The translations under genes were made by a program, and so were the position numbers. The notes beneath the pieces are model-generated. The model ran no database searches, had not been told where the DNA came from, and worked only from the letters and a program-made list of their open reading frames with translations. From positions 248,372 to 312,371 of the forward strand of contig CAJNDS010002338.1 in NCBI GenBank assembly GCA_905221605.1: a stretch of DNA of 64,000 bases, written 5' to 3'. Positions 24,951 to 34,009 of this stretch are shown here, piece after piece. The DNA comes from Symbiodinium natans (Eukaryota > Sar > Dinophyceae > Suessiales > Symbiodiniaceae). The number at the start of each line of letters is the position of its first letter. Position 1 is the stretch's first letter.

Positions 24951-25297
24951 TTCCACGGGTAAATTTCTGACAATCCACTTCCAAGCCAAGAGACTTTTAT
25001 GCAGCAAAGTCACCGAAGATTATCATTATTATTATGGGGTAGTACTCATCTTTGGGTCTGCACAGCGATGATGAACACAGGATTCGGTACCATGTACAGC
25101 TTGTACGATGAATGATGTCACAAACAGTATACCCATCGCAGGTACGCCAGGGTGATCAGCCCTGGTATCCGCAGTTGCTATGGCCGCTTCGTTGGACCAT
25201 CGCACATAGCAACTGGATGGTCCCCCTGCTGTGAATGTTCAAGTACTTCATGGACCGCAGTCACCAGTGGTAAATTTCTAGTTGCACACACACACAC
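24951..25297 (-). repeat. Terminal direct repeat, downstream copy
   Basis: Starts TTCCACGGGTAAATTTCTG and ends GTTGC(AC)n. The motif GGTAAATTTCT occurs near both ends of the repeat. It holds a CCAGGG...CCCTGG hairpin and an interlocked pair of stems (see the pseudoknot entry). In the sense direction of the element this is the 3' copy. Confidence 0.9.
25147..25223 (-). other. Predicted H-type pseudoknot plus hairpin (3' copy)
   Basis: Stem A is 10 bp (AGTTGCTATG at 25173-25182 with CATAGCAACT at 25205-25214). Stem B is 8 bp (GGACCATC at 25194-25201 with GATGGTCC at 25216-25223). The strands interleave, so they form a pseudoknot rather than nested hairpins. On the coding strand the loops are 1, 3 and 11 nt, the order expected for H-type pseudoknots. 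A 6-bp hairpin (25147-25152 with 25160-25165) lies beside it. Role unknown: ribozyme, translation or RT priming signal are all possible. Confidence 0.6.
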
Positions 25298-25404
25298 CCC
25301 GCCGCAGCGAGGTGGATATATTTTACCCTAGAGATACCATTGATCTTTTGTCTCAAGTGACGCCAATCGTATCAATAAGGAGATCTACGGGCCATACGAA
25401 GATG

Positions 25405-25824
25405 TCATCTCCTAACAGCTAAGGACGGTGTCACTGGAGGAGGGTGAGGAGAGGGAGGATGTAGGTGAATCCCCCGAAGCCACAAAGTCCAAATGACAGA
25501 ATCTGAATGTAATTGGAAAGCCTCCTGCATTCGGCGAAGCATATCAAATTGAAGTGCAATCATGGAACCAAGGGCAAAAATGGACTGGTGTAACTGTTCA
25601 ATCTCCAGCTGCAAAGAATGAAAGGAGGGTTGGGGAACAGCCTGACGTTCGCGAAACCGATCAACATCTCGCTGTAACAGACCAATCTGATAGTCCAACC
25701 TTTCCATGTAGGTAACGGTCCGTCGAATCCTAGCATGATGTTCCATCAACTTGGTATCAATCTCCCAAAGGGCCACTCGGTCGTAGTCAGAGAAACTGTA
25801 AGGACGATCCGGAGTATCAGTCAT
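25405..25824 (-). CDS. Retroelement ORF5, small helical protein
   Basis: 139 residues, fully open. The middle is rich in heptad-like helices (RRTVTYMERLDYQIGLLQRD, LQLEIEQLHQSIFALGSM), suggesting a coiled coil; the C terminus is Pro-rich. It is the last ORF of the element in the sense direction. I do not recognise a family. It could instead be a degraded part of a longer protein. Confidence 0.45.
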   Translation of the reverse strand: MTDTPDRPYSFSDYDRVALWEIDTKLMEHHARIRRTVTYMERLDYQIGLLQRDVDRFRERQAVPQPSFHSLQLEIEQLHQSIFALGSMIALQFDMLRRMQEAFQLHSDSVIWTLWLRGIHLHPPSPHPPPVTPSLAVRR

Positions 25825-25978
25825 GGGACAAAACCAAACGGAAAGATAAGGCGGGGAATTAGAGCCTAAATATCACCAACTTAAAATGCCAAGTGGCGCC
25901 ACGTCGCGAAGAAGGCACTACACGCCAAGAAATTATTCAACTAAACCAAAGGAGTGAGAAAGAAAGAGAACGAGAAGG

Positions 25979-26032
<54 letters not shown>

Positions 26033-26317
26033 GAAAGGGAAAGAGAAAGAGAAAGGGAAAGGAAAGAGAAAGGTGGAAAAACCCCCAAAGTTCAAACAAA
26101 CAAAAACCCCCCGACCCCTCAAGACCAGAAAAACCCGCAAACCCGCAAGTCCGGTCAAGCTAGAACAAAAGTCCAAATAGTACGGTCTCGGCGTGAATTA
26201 AGAAACCATGCATGGTGTGGAAACTATTCAAGAACATCTGGTCGGGCAATTTTTGGCTGTGGGGCAAGTCTCCAGCATGTAACCAAAGATGTAAGGTGTC
26301 TGTTCCACCGAGGTGTT

Positions 26318-26542
26318 CTAGGGAGGTGACACAATGTTCTCCAAAGAGGTAATACGGGTGCGCATCTCATGGAGGGCTTGGTCCGTAAGTTCGATGTACC
26401 GTGCCAACATCTCTCGGAACTCTTGGCCATTCAAATCAATGGATTCCGAGTCACTGGAAGATCCCGATGGAGTACTAGCGGTTGTCAAAATCCGAAGTAA
26501 TTCAGCAGCCAATGCATCTCTGTCAGCCGGAGAACGTTCCAT
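26318..26542 (-). CDS. Retroelement ORF4, small acidic helical protein
   Basis: 74 residues with a Ser/Asp/Glu-rich centre and a predicted helix (FREMLARYIELTDQALHEMR). Lies between ORF3 and ORF5 on the same strand. No family recognised. The clean frame and protein-like composition are the only support. A (GA)n microsatellite at 25985-26030 separates it from ORF5. Confidence 0.35.
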   Translation of the reverse strand: MERSPADRDALAAELLRILTTASTPSGSSSDSESIDLNGQEFREMLARYIELTDQALHEMRTRITSLENIVSPP

Positions 26543-27237
26543 ACTATCAACTCAATCAATGGGAAAAGGTCAGGGTCAAAACCACCACTCTACAGGTCAA
26601 AGGGAACTGAGGCCGAATGTCACATTATTGTGTTGCATTGTTGAGCCAAGGGGCAAATCGTCGATCGGTCTCCAACAGCACATTTATAAGTCCGAAATCC
26701 CACCCTTTGAAGAAATGGTAGCCATACCTTCTCTTACGCCGCCAAAGTCAAAGAATGAAGAAAACTTTCTTTGGAACCCAACAGATCCAATGTATGTCCC
26801 TCAGAACGACTCATAGTGACTCATAGAACCCAACGAAGCCTACCCGTGTTCACTCGAAACGAACTAATGCATCGCAAACCAAAAAGGAACAGAGGTCCGA
26901 TCCAACACAATCAACTAAAGAACAAACCCCCGTCCAAACAAGCAAACCCTGAACACGAAAGAAAAGAAAAGAAACCCGAAAAAAACATGAAGCAAGTCTC
27001 GGTATAGCAGTCGGGCGAAAGTTTGGCAATTCCCCTAAACCGGGGTTCGGTGACAACAACAGAAGGTGGGGTTAGTCGCATCAGTACCGTCTGGTTACCA
27101 ATGGTCCTACAAGACACCCTCCTTACAACAAAAGACATTGAAACCTGAAGCAATGCTTGTTGTCGGATTTGACGGCAATCCAATTGGGGCTGTCAATACA
27201 GCAATTAAACACGAGTAGTAGGTGAAAAAGAATGCTC

Positions 27238-28809
27238 CTACAGGTAGACGGCAAGCCCGTAAGCTGCCGTGCAGGAACACTTGACGCACCAGCGCCCATC
27301 ACGAGCGCGTACTACATCGTGCATCAAGGTGGCTGCTATGTCTGCTTCTACGCCACCCTGTGCAATCCTAGTATGCTCTAATTGCCGGCCCGCGGCACGT
27401 CCTAAAATGGAAAAGGGCCGGGTGGGGTGATTCCATCCGCCATATTTTGCGGCTTGGTTTAGTGCCACATCCAACTGATGTGGGTGTGCACGGGTGTAGA
27501 AACTAATGGGTGGTTGCCACTGGGGATCAGCTATCTGATACCGTGTGGGCCGAAACTGACCCGTGGCTAGCAAATGAACCGAAGCCTCAAAGGTCGTATT
27601 ATGTGCAATCCAGAAGAAATGACTGAATGCATCAGGTCGGCGCATCGTCTTTGGCTGGTCCAGCCACACTATAATCGCCCACCGTGGGCTAGCGTTGGGG
27701 TTAAGGTCCTTGACTTCAACCGACTGAACCCTGTGGACAGTATCGCTAATGTCCAAAATTTGGGCAATAGCCGTCCAGTGCACCAACAAAGTGGGATTTT
27801 CAGGTGGGGCTTGCTCAACCAAGGACCAAAGATACTCCATGATCATGGGAACCACATGTACGTTGGCATCCTGTGGAACCCATTGTCGAACGAAAACCTC
27901 ATCAATGGTCCGTCTACGTCCAGAGCTGTGCAAAATTCGAGATCGAAGAAGGCTCACCACTGGCCCCAAACGATGCCACTTTGTGTAGGTGGAGAAATCC
28001 ACCAGCTTGCCCTGCTCCCAAATCTGGATATCGCAAAGTTCAGGCAAAGTGTTGAAAACCGGTTGGGCTGCAAACACATATTCCACAAATCCGTGCATAA
28101 CAGAAACGTTACGACGCTCTTCGTAAAGATCATCCTCCAATTGCAACTCCGGAATGTGAACCCAAAACTCAGCAGCTGGTTTCCAACCCTCACGGGGAAG
28201 GAACGCATGGATTCTGGGAGGAAACCATTGCACCCTAGGGTCCGGAATCGACTGTGGAACTGAAGACGAAACCATCTGCAACGGAGGTTGGGTCTGATGT
28301 GGAACCATGCTAGACGAAGCTCCAGTAATTGCCGTTGGTTGAGCATGGGTCATGTACGGACCCCCGGGGTTCATAAGCACATTGCCTGCCTGTAACCCCG
28401 AAAAGGCTGGAACCAATTGCCAAAAGAAGGATGAGAAATTCTGCATATTGGCAAAATGAAAACGAGCCTGTAGTGGCCCCATTTGAACCTCAACCGAAGC
28501 TGCAGGTCCAGTTGCTCCACCCATCGGGATGGTACTCATCTCACCACCACCAATTTCGCCACCAAGTGGCGTACTAATTGCCGAATGAGGCACGGAGGTG
28601 CCCGAAGGCACAAGAGGCACGGGGGTGCCCGAAGGCACAAGATTCGCATCGTCGGCCCCCACCATAGGTCCCCCACCACTCGCGCCAGTCGACATATTTG
28701 CAGCCAAGGGGGCAGGCACAGATGCAGGCACATCAGTGTCTTCTTCCACCACCCAAGATGGTCGAAGGGCACGGCTTTTAGCTACCGAATCCATCGGCAT
28801 ATTGTACAA
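27238..28809 (-). CDS. Retroelement ORF3, unknown 523-residue protein
   Basis: A single open frame downstream of the RT ORF, on the same strand, about 300 bp away. The first 200 residues are Gly/Pro/Ser/Thr-rich and low in complexity. Residues from about 200 on look folded and are rich in Trp, Tyr and aromatic clusters (for example VEYVFAAQPVFNTLPELCDI, HAFLPREGWKPAAEFWVHIP). No zinc finger, protease or nuclease motif was seen. A structural or nucleic-acid binding role is a guess only. Its length and integrity in a recent insertion argue that it is used by the element. Confidence 0.65.
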   Translation of the reverse strand: MYNMPMDSVAKSRALRPSWVVEEDTDVPASVPAPLAANMSTGASGGGPMVGADDANLVPSGTPVPLVPSGTSVPHSAISTPLGGEIGGGEMSTIPMGGATGPAASVEVQMGPLQARFHFANMQNFSSFFWQLVPAFSGLQAGNVLMNPGGPYMTHAQPTAITGASSSMVPHQTQPPLQMVSSSVPQSIPDPRVQWFPPRIHAFLPREGWKPAAEFWVHIPELQLEDDLYEERRNVSVMHGFVEYVFAAQPVFNTLPELCDIQIWEQGKLVDFSTYTKWHRLGPVVSLLRSRILHSSGRRRTIDEVFVRQWVPQDANVHVVPMIMEYLWSLVEQAPPENPTLLVHWTAIAQILDISDTVHRVQSVEVKDLNPNASPRWAIIVWLDQPKTMRRPDAFSHFFWIAHNTTFEASVHLLATGQFRPTRYQIADPQWQPPISFYTRAHPHQLDVALNQAAKYGGWNHPTRPFSILGRAAGRQLEHTRIAQGGVEADIAATLMHDVVRARDGRWCVKCSCTAAYGLAVYL

Positions 28810-29110
28810 AGGGTGAAAACGTGCTGGACTCCAATACGATAAGGATTGAAAACCTTTAAGACTGGATCACCTGAGAGTGTAGACCTATGAAACGGAAGAG
28901 TGTCAGACCCAATGACAGGTGAAAGAAGTGAGAAGGACAAATGGACGAAATGAAAAACAAAACCCTGAAAACCCCCGTAAAACCGGAGGTCAGAGCCCAG
29001 GTGCTACGAGGTCACTGTTGCAATACTCAAGTGCGAGTGTGATCCTTCAGGACCCAACGGGTGACATGAATGGCCAGTAACAGCTCCAACTTCCTGTATC
29101 GTTCTTTCGG

Positions 29111-31783
29111 TTATTTTTCTCTGAGGCCGAAGCGAATCTGAAATTTTGAAACAAACGGGGCTAACTGGGCCGAGGTGAAGCCTTTCTGTCTATACAGATC
29201 AAGCAACAAATGCATCAACTCTGGGATGCGGGAACGAGGTCTGGTGCCCCGGGCTAGTAGTATCAACCTAGTCTCTAGGGACTGCAACGATCTACGCAAT
29301 GAAGAAGCAGAACTCGGGGAACGTATCCTAGAAAGTGTGGTTGGCAGCAGAAACTGGCACGACTTAGCGTTCACATCCACTGAATACCCCACAACATCCG
29401 AATTGGGCACCTCTTCCAACATGACAGGGGGAACATAAAAGTCCAACTGAAAAAGTGCCCGGACCACAGGATGGCATCGAGCTCCAGCAGTAAGTAAAGC
29501 CACTCGATTGTCCACATAGCGATCAACCCAAACCACTCCCAATTGACGAATGCTTGCCATAGAAATGTCCCAAGCTCGAAAGGCAAAATATTCTTCCAAC
29601 ATTGCCACCAGGGAGCATAAAGGTGGGGAGATAGGGCTGCCCATCGGGGACCCTTCTTGTTGTCGTAGTACCAGATTGTTAATGGTAAAGAATGAGTTGG
29701 CCACCAAAAGCAACACTAAGGGGGAAATGTCAGCAGCCAAAAAGGTCTTGTAATGTCGATTAGCACGTGTTCGCCACTGGCCACGGAAGACTCGGGGTCT
29801 GTCCGGTTGCTTAGAAGTGTACACTGAAAAGGACGTAGATTCCTGAAGACCATACAATTCCTGGTACAAGTGGAAGAGGATTGAAAGTGCACCCTCAAAA
29901 CGGGAAGCGGGGATGCTCGTAAAGAAACCAGTGAGGTCTTGATTGACCAAGTCGCAGTCCTCCTCCCATTGACTCCGGAAGGCACTCCACAGTTTGCGAA
30001 CCATAACTACCGCAGAATCATGTCCAATTCCATCATGAAAAACCTTTTCCAACAGGTGATACAGAATCACTCCCAAGAAGAAACACAGCTTAGAGGTCAT
30101 CGTCTGGTAATAGGAAATGATCGGTCGTGCCTTGAGGAAGGATCTCGATGGTTTGGGCAAGATGTAAGCGTATGGGAGCCGATGCTGAATACCCCAATGG
30201 TAGGACTTATGGACTGCCTGCAGTAGACGACGTCGAAGGTCCGTTTCAAACTGCAGTGGGTCATCGTGTGCAATGACGAAAATAGAAGAAATGATGAAGG
30301 TCTTATCCAACAGCTCCATATACAACTGGGGACCTAAAGCAAAGGCGGTCTTCGGGAAGTGATCCACAGGTGTAATCACGAAACCTCGTGTGCGACCCCG
30401 AAAAATCTTGCACTGAGCTGAATCCCAGTGTACCTGTGAGCCATGCTCGTGAACCTCCCAAAGCTGTTCCAGAAAATCCAAGAATGGACCCCAGGGAAGG
30501 GAAGTGCCCGCTCGCCAAGACAAGAATTGTCGCTTCATCTGGGAAAAATAAACAAGCATCGATGGAAACAATTGATCGTCCATGTTAGCACCAGCAATGG
30601 GTAGATCACAAATGAAACGGGCTTCACAAGCAACATGTCCTGAAATATCACCTCCCGGTACAAATTCAAGCCAAGTGCTACAAATGCAACCACTCCGAAA
30701 GCCAGGAGTCCACTGTTTTAGCCACCCTTTCCAATTGCAGAGAGATCCTGCCAAGGGGCGAGAGCGTAGTTCGCGAGGATGCCACCCCGGCAAATGCAAA
30801 TCCGGTGCATGTGAGGAATAGGTGTGTACGTAGTTGCGAAGCCATTCGGGTAACAATGACCAGTATTGAGGAACGTTGAGGTGAAAGAAGCCAATCGTTC
30901 TCTGCGAGACAGGAATTGGAAGGTCACGAAACCGCAGAATAGAACGCCACTGTGCATAGGCTCTAGTTCTCCAAGGTTCGGAAAGCAAACGGGTTTGCTT
31001 ATACAATGTCAAGATCTGAATCCGGTCAAACCGAACGGATCTAAGCTCCCTGTTGGCATGGAACTTAGCAAGGCCATTGGCTCCCAAATGGTACAGCAGA
31101 GTAAAGGATGAATGAGTTTGTTCAAACAGTGATTCGTGCCAAGTAATCGATGTAGGAAATAGTCGTCGACGAGCCTTCTTCCAAAGTCGTCGGCCCTGTC
31201 TGAAAACACCCGCCGCAACTGTGTTGGGCACAAATTCATCCTTCCACAATCGAACCTTCTTCAAAAGCTTGCCAACCCAAGGGGCGTTGAGTTTGGGCTG
31301 CCAAATGTCCATCAAGGAACTTTCTTTGGATAACGCTTCCACAATAGAACCACAAGACATGATCACAATAGGAAAAAATAACCAAAAATTCTGATGATGG
31401 TGCCACCAGAGTAGAGCAGGCTCATAATACGCAAGTTGGCCCCGATGTAGCTGGAGAAATTTACGTGTGCGAGTGTACTCGCGAGAGGGCATAGAAGAAT
31501 GCGTCGACCCAACGTAGAACTCGTGAAACATCCATGAAATACGAACATAAACACTGAACTGGGAGGTGAAGTACTCCCATGGATAATCCTCTGGAACATG
31601 GTGAATCTGGAAAAGGATCCGAAGTCGTTCCATACGAGCCCCGGAAGTGTGGCCCAAGCGAATCAATTGAAACAATACGAAGCTGGAAACCCATAAAAGC
31701 CTGTTCATGAAAGATCGAGGAAACGAAGGACATGAAGCAAAGAAAAAGCACATGTAGAAAAGGAAATGCCAGGCACGATTCAC
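29111..31783 (-). CDS. Retroelement ORF2: N-terminal GIY-YIG nuclease fused to Penelope-type RT
   Basis: 890 residues. Residues about 78-170 fit a GIY-YIG endonuclease: VYVRIS, then FYVGST (Y90, G92), R101, E149 and the closing MDIWQPKLNAPW. Residues about 530-800 are the reverse transcriptase: AYILPKP, RPIIS (553-557), NQDLTGFFTSIP with D616 (motif A), QQEGSPMGSPISP (708-720, motif B) and RYVDN (755-759, motif C). The A motif with FTSIP and the GSPMGSPISP B motif are typical of Penelope-like elements. Motif C has Asn where most RTs have the second Asp. The protein should nick DNA and copy element RNA at the nick. The first 50 residues are oddly hydrophobic, and Met51 may be the true start. 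ORF1 ends only 27 bp upstream. Confidence 0.85.
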   Translation of the reverse strand: MNRAWHFLFYMCFFFASCPSFPRSFMNRLLWVSSFVLFQLIRLGHTSGARMERLRILFQIHHVPEDYPWEYFTSQFSVYVRISWMFHEFYVGSTHSSMPSREYTRTRKFLQLHRGQLAYYEPALLWWHHHQNFWLFFPIVIMSCGSIVEALSKESSLMDIWQPKLNAPWVGKLLKKVRLWKDEFVPNTVAAGVFRQGRRLWKKARRRLFPTSITWHESLFEQTHSSFTLLYHLGANGLAKFHANRELRSVRFDRIQILTLYKQTRLLSEPWRTRAYAQWRSILRFRDLPIPVSQRTIGFFHLNVPQYWSLLPEWLRNYVHTYSSHAPDLHLPGWHPRELRSRPLAGSLCNWKGWLKQWTPGFRSGCICSTWLEFVPGGDISGHVACEARFICDLPIAGANMDDQLFPSMLVYFSQMKRQFLSWRAGTSLPWGPFLDFLEQLWEVHEHGSQVHWDSAQCKIFRGRTRGFVITPVDHFPKTAFALGPQLYMELLDKTFIISSIFVIAHDDPLQFETDLRRRLLQAVHKSYHWGIQHRLPYAYILPKPSRSFLKARPIISYYQTMTSKLCFFLGVILYHLLEKVFHDGIGHDSAVVMVRKLWSAFRSQWEEDCDLVNQDLTGFFTSIPASRFEGALSILFHLYQELYGLQESTSFSVYTSKQPDRPRVFRGQWRTRANRHYKTFLAADISPLVLLLVANSFFTINNLVLRQQEGSPMGSPISPPLCSLVAMLEEYFAFRAWDISMASIRQLGVVWVDRYVDNRVALLTAGARCHPVVRALFQLDFYVPPVMLEEVPNSDVVGYSVDVNAKSCQFLLPTTLSRIRSPSSASSLRRSLQSLETRLILLARGTRPRSRIPELMHLLLDLYRQKGFTSAQLAPFVSKFQIRFGLREK

Positions 31784-31810
31784 CCATGTTCTCGAGGCCT
31801 TGTGTCTGGG

Positions 31811-33283
31811 TCAGTTCTCAGTCAGAAAGGTAGCTGCTGAAATGACCCTACACAACTGGAATTGAGGAGCTGTCTGTACCAATACTGGGTCGAGGCCCCA
31901 CGCCTGTGCAACCTCAATGACTGTAGGGGCCTCATTTTCAGGCACCTTCTCGAAGCACTCAAGCAACCAACCAGCCGAATCCTCAATTGCAGTCATAGTG
32001 TCTGGACTCAAATTCTGTCGCCGAAGCCACCGGTTGACATCCACCGGACGAAATGATTCCGGTTGATTCTCTTGAAGCTCGGGCTGGGTAGGGACTGCAC
32101 ATCCTATGTAATGGGCCTCGTCGCCTGGGGCTACAGCCTGAGGAGAAGGGTCAGGTACTGGGGAAGAAGCGTCGGGCATGTCTACGGCTTCAGCGCCGTC
32201 GACCTCCTCTGTAGCTGGGTGGTCTAGAGCCGGGTTGTCGGTTGTTTCATCGGCTGAGGCGGCCGCGTGAAAGGATGAAAGTAGCTGACACCTACCTGTT
32301 TCTTTATCCTTGGGAGAGCCTCGAGGGGTGGGGAGGGTCCGCTTTCGGACGGAGCTTGCTGCATTCCGTTGCTTGTCTTGGTGCGACGGTGTACGGGTCG
32401 AAGGCTGCTTGGTGCGGGAAGGGACAGACTTGGGGCTGGGTCCTGGCTTGGGTTTAGCCTTGGGAGTGGCCTTGGGTCGACTCGGGCCTGCACCTGGGGT
32501 GGAACAGGGCTGGGAACTCTGGGAAGCCTTCAGTCGTTGGTTCTCGGCTTGTAAAGCTTTGAGCTTAGCCAAGGTGCTAACCTCCGAGTCTTGGGGAATC
32601 AACGTCCGAGCATGATCATGAAGCTGCTTTGCTGTCTCATCTGCCCACCGAAGTACGTTGGTGAAAACAGTAGGATCTAAAGTTTCTAAAGACTGTTCCT
32701 GACACCACTGATCACACCAAGTCTTGAGGTCAATCTGATTGTTGTTGCGAACCGCCCGATGAAATGCCGAAGCCAAAAGTGCGTCATACTTACTACGGAA
32801 TCCTTCAAACTGCACAAATCGACCCGCCATCAACGGACGCAACATCCAATTCTGGATCCCAAACACCAAAACATCCACCAAGGCTATATCATGTGGACTT
32901 CTGCCCGCAAACCCCCTGTTGGTGGAGTATGGAGTGGATGCGGCTTTGTTCTGAAGCTTGTACCCGTAAACTTCATTATCATCCAACATGGTAGAAGACG
33001 GGGTCCAATTGGGATCAGGAAGACGATGGGAAAGGCCTGTTCGTTGAGCGGGTACCGATGAACCTCTGCGTTGATCACCCCTGTCGTAAGATCTGCCCCT
33101 AGAACGGGAACGTCGACGATCCCGATCACGTTCACGACCCCGCCCTCGTCTAGAACGAGAGCGACTATCTCGCCGTCGCCCCATGACTGGAAAAGCAAAA
33201 GAAACCCTCACCAACTGCAAAACTTGAACCAAAAGGCGACGAGAAGCCATCAAGTATCTGAAAGGAAAGGAAACCTCCCACAA
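31811..33283 (-). CDS. Retroelement ORF1, RS-rich nucleic-acid binding protein
   Basis: 490 residues from the first Met, or 457 from the Met at 33184, which directly precedes the RS block (GRRRDSRSRSRRGRGRERDR). Arg/Ser and Arg/Asp dipeptides run for about 45 residues, as in SR splicing factors. A folded-looking section follows (residues about 115-240), then a Lys/Pro/Ser-rich basic stretch (KATPKAKPKPGPSPKSVPS) and an acidic tail. By position and basic character this is probably the RNA-binding ORF1 of the element. No CCHC knuckle is present. An RS domain could recruit host splicing or nuclear import factors, which is inference. Confidence 0.7.
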   Translation of the reverse strand: MWEVSFPFRYLMASRRLLVQVLQLVRVSFAFPVMGRRRDSRSRSRRGRGRERDRDRRRSRSRGRSYDRGDQRRGSSVPAQRTGLSHRLPDPNWTPSSTMLDDNEVYGYKLQNKAASTPYSTNRGFAGRSPHDIALVDVLVFGIQNWMLRPLMAGRFVQFEGFRSKYDALLASAFHRAVRNNNQIDLKTWCDQWCQEQSLETLDPTVFTNVLRWADETAKQLHDHARTLIPQDSEVSTLAKLKALQAENQRLKASQSSQPCSTPGAGPSRPKATPKAKPKPGPSPKSVPSRTKQPSTRTPSHQDKQRNAASSVRKRTLPTPRGSPKDKETGRCQLLSSFHAAASADETTDNPALDHPATEEVDGAEAVDMPDASSPVPDPSPQAVAPGDEAHYIGCAVPTQPELQENQPESFRPVDVNRWLRRQNLSPDTMTAIEDSAGWLLECFEKVPENEAPTVIEVAQAWGLDPVLVQTAPQFQLCRVISAATFLTEN

Positions 33284-33662
33284 CCGAACCCCTTAGTGCA
33301 TCGGGGTCAGACTGGTTCGCGACATTACTGACTCCCAAACCGGGAACGAGGGAATAGAGCAACAAAGTCGAGCTTTACACGCCCATACGGGTTCTGAGAA
33401 TACTGAAATACTTCACGGAGGTGTCGTCGATCGACTCCGACGAGACTGCGTGGAGGAAGCTGACCTACAGGCCTCCCGACTGAAGCCTTCTCGATGACGA
33501 AGAACAGCAGATTCATATTTTGAGTAAGGAGACAACTTTCGGGAAACCCCGATTCGGAGAGAACTCTGGATTTATCGTTGTTTGTCACATCTCGGGGCTC
33601 CCCACAGGGGAGATCTCAGTTGACCACCATCACGGGAATCAACCGGCCGCTTTCGCTCACAC

Positions 33663-34009
33663 TTCCACGGGTAAATTTCTGACAATCCACTTCCAAGCCA
33701 AGAGACTTTTATGCAGCAAAGTCACCGAAGATTATCATTATTATTATGGGGTAGTACTCATCTTTGGGTCTGCACAGCGATGATGAACACAGGATTCGGT
33801 ACCATGTACAGCTTGTACGATGAATGATGTCACAAACAGTATACCCATCGCAGGTACGCCAGGGTGATCAGCCCTGGTATCCGCAGTTGCTATGGCCGCT
33901 TCGTTGGACCATCGCACATAGCAACTGGATGGTCCCCCTGCTGTGAATGTTCAAGTACTTCATGGACCGCAGTCACTAGTGGTAAATTTCTAGTTGCACA
34001 CACACACAC
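33663..34009 (-). repeat. Terminal direct repeat, upstream copy
   Basis: Matches the copy at 24951-25297 over its whole length, with one base change seen (CACCAGT against CACTAGT). It precedes ORF1 in the sense direction and so should hold the promoter. It carries the same hairpin and pseudoknot, shifted by 8712 bp (33859-33935). The outer side runs into (CA)n and then CTTACTTTTGG. Confidence 0.9.

Larger units (their letters stand above)
24951..34009 (-). mobile_element. Five-ORF retroelement: GIY-YIG nuclease plus Penelope-type RT
   Basis: About 9.06 kb bounded by direct repeats of about 347 bp at 24951-25297 and 33663-34009. All five ORFs read on the minus strand: RS-rich ORF1, GIY-YIG/RT ORF2, ORF3 of 523 residues, and two small ORFs. 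The terminal repeats differ at one base noticed, so insertion is recent. Both outer flanks are (CA)n followed by CTT, which suggests insertion into a CA microsatellite and may be a target-site duplication. The RT motifs are those of Penelope-like elements, and the N-terminal GIY-YIG matches the Chlamys/Naiad type. Multiple extra ORFs are unusual for that group. Confidence 0.85.

Noticed and set aside
25147-25223. HDV-like ribozyme fold
   Set aside because: The two interleaved stems match the P1/P2 topology only; nothing fits P3, P4 or the catalytic C region.
24951-25297. Hammerhead ribozyme in the terminal repeat
   Set aside because: Expected for many Penelope-like elements, but neither strand has a CTGANGA core paired with a GAAA in the right place.
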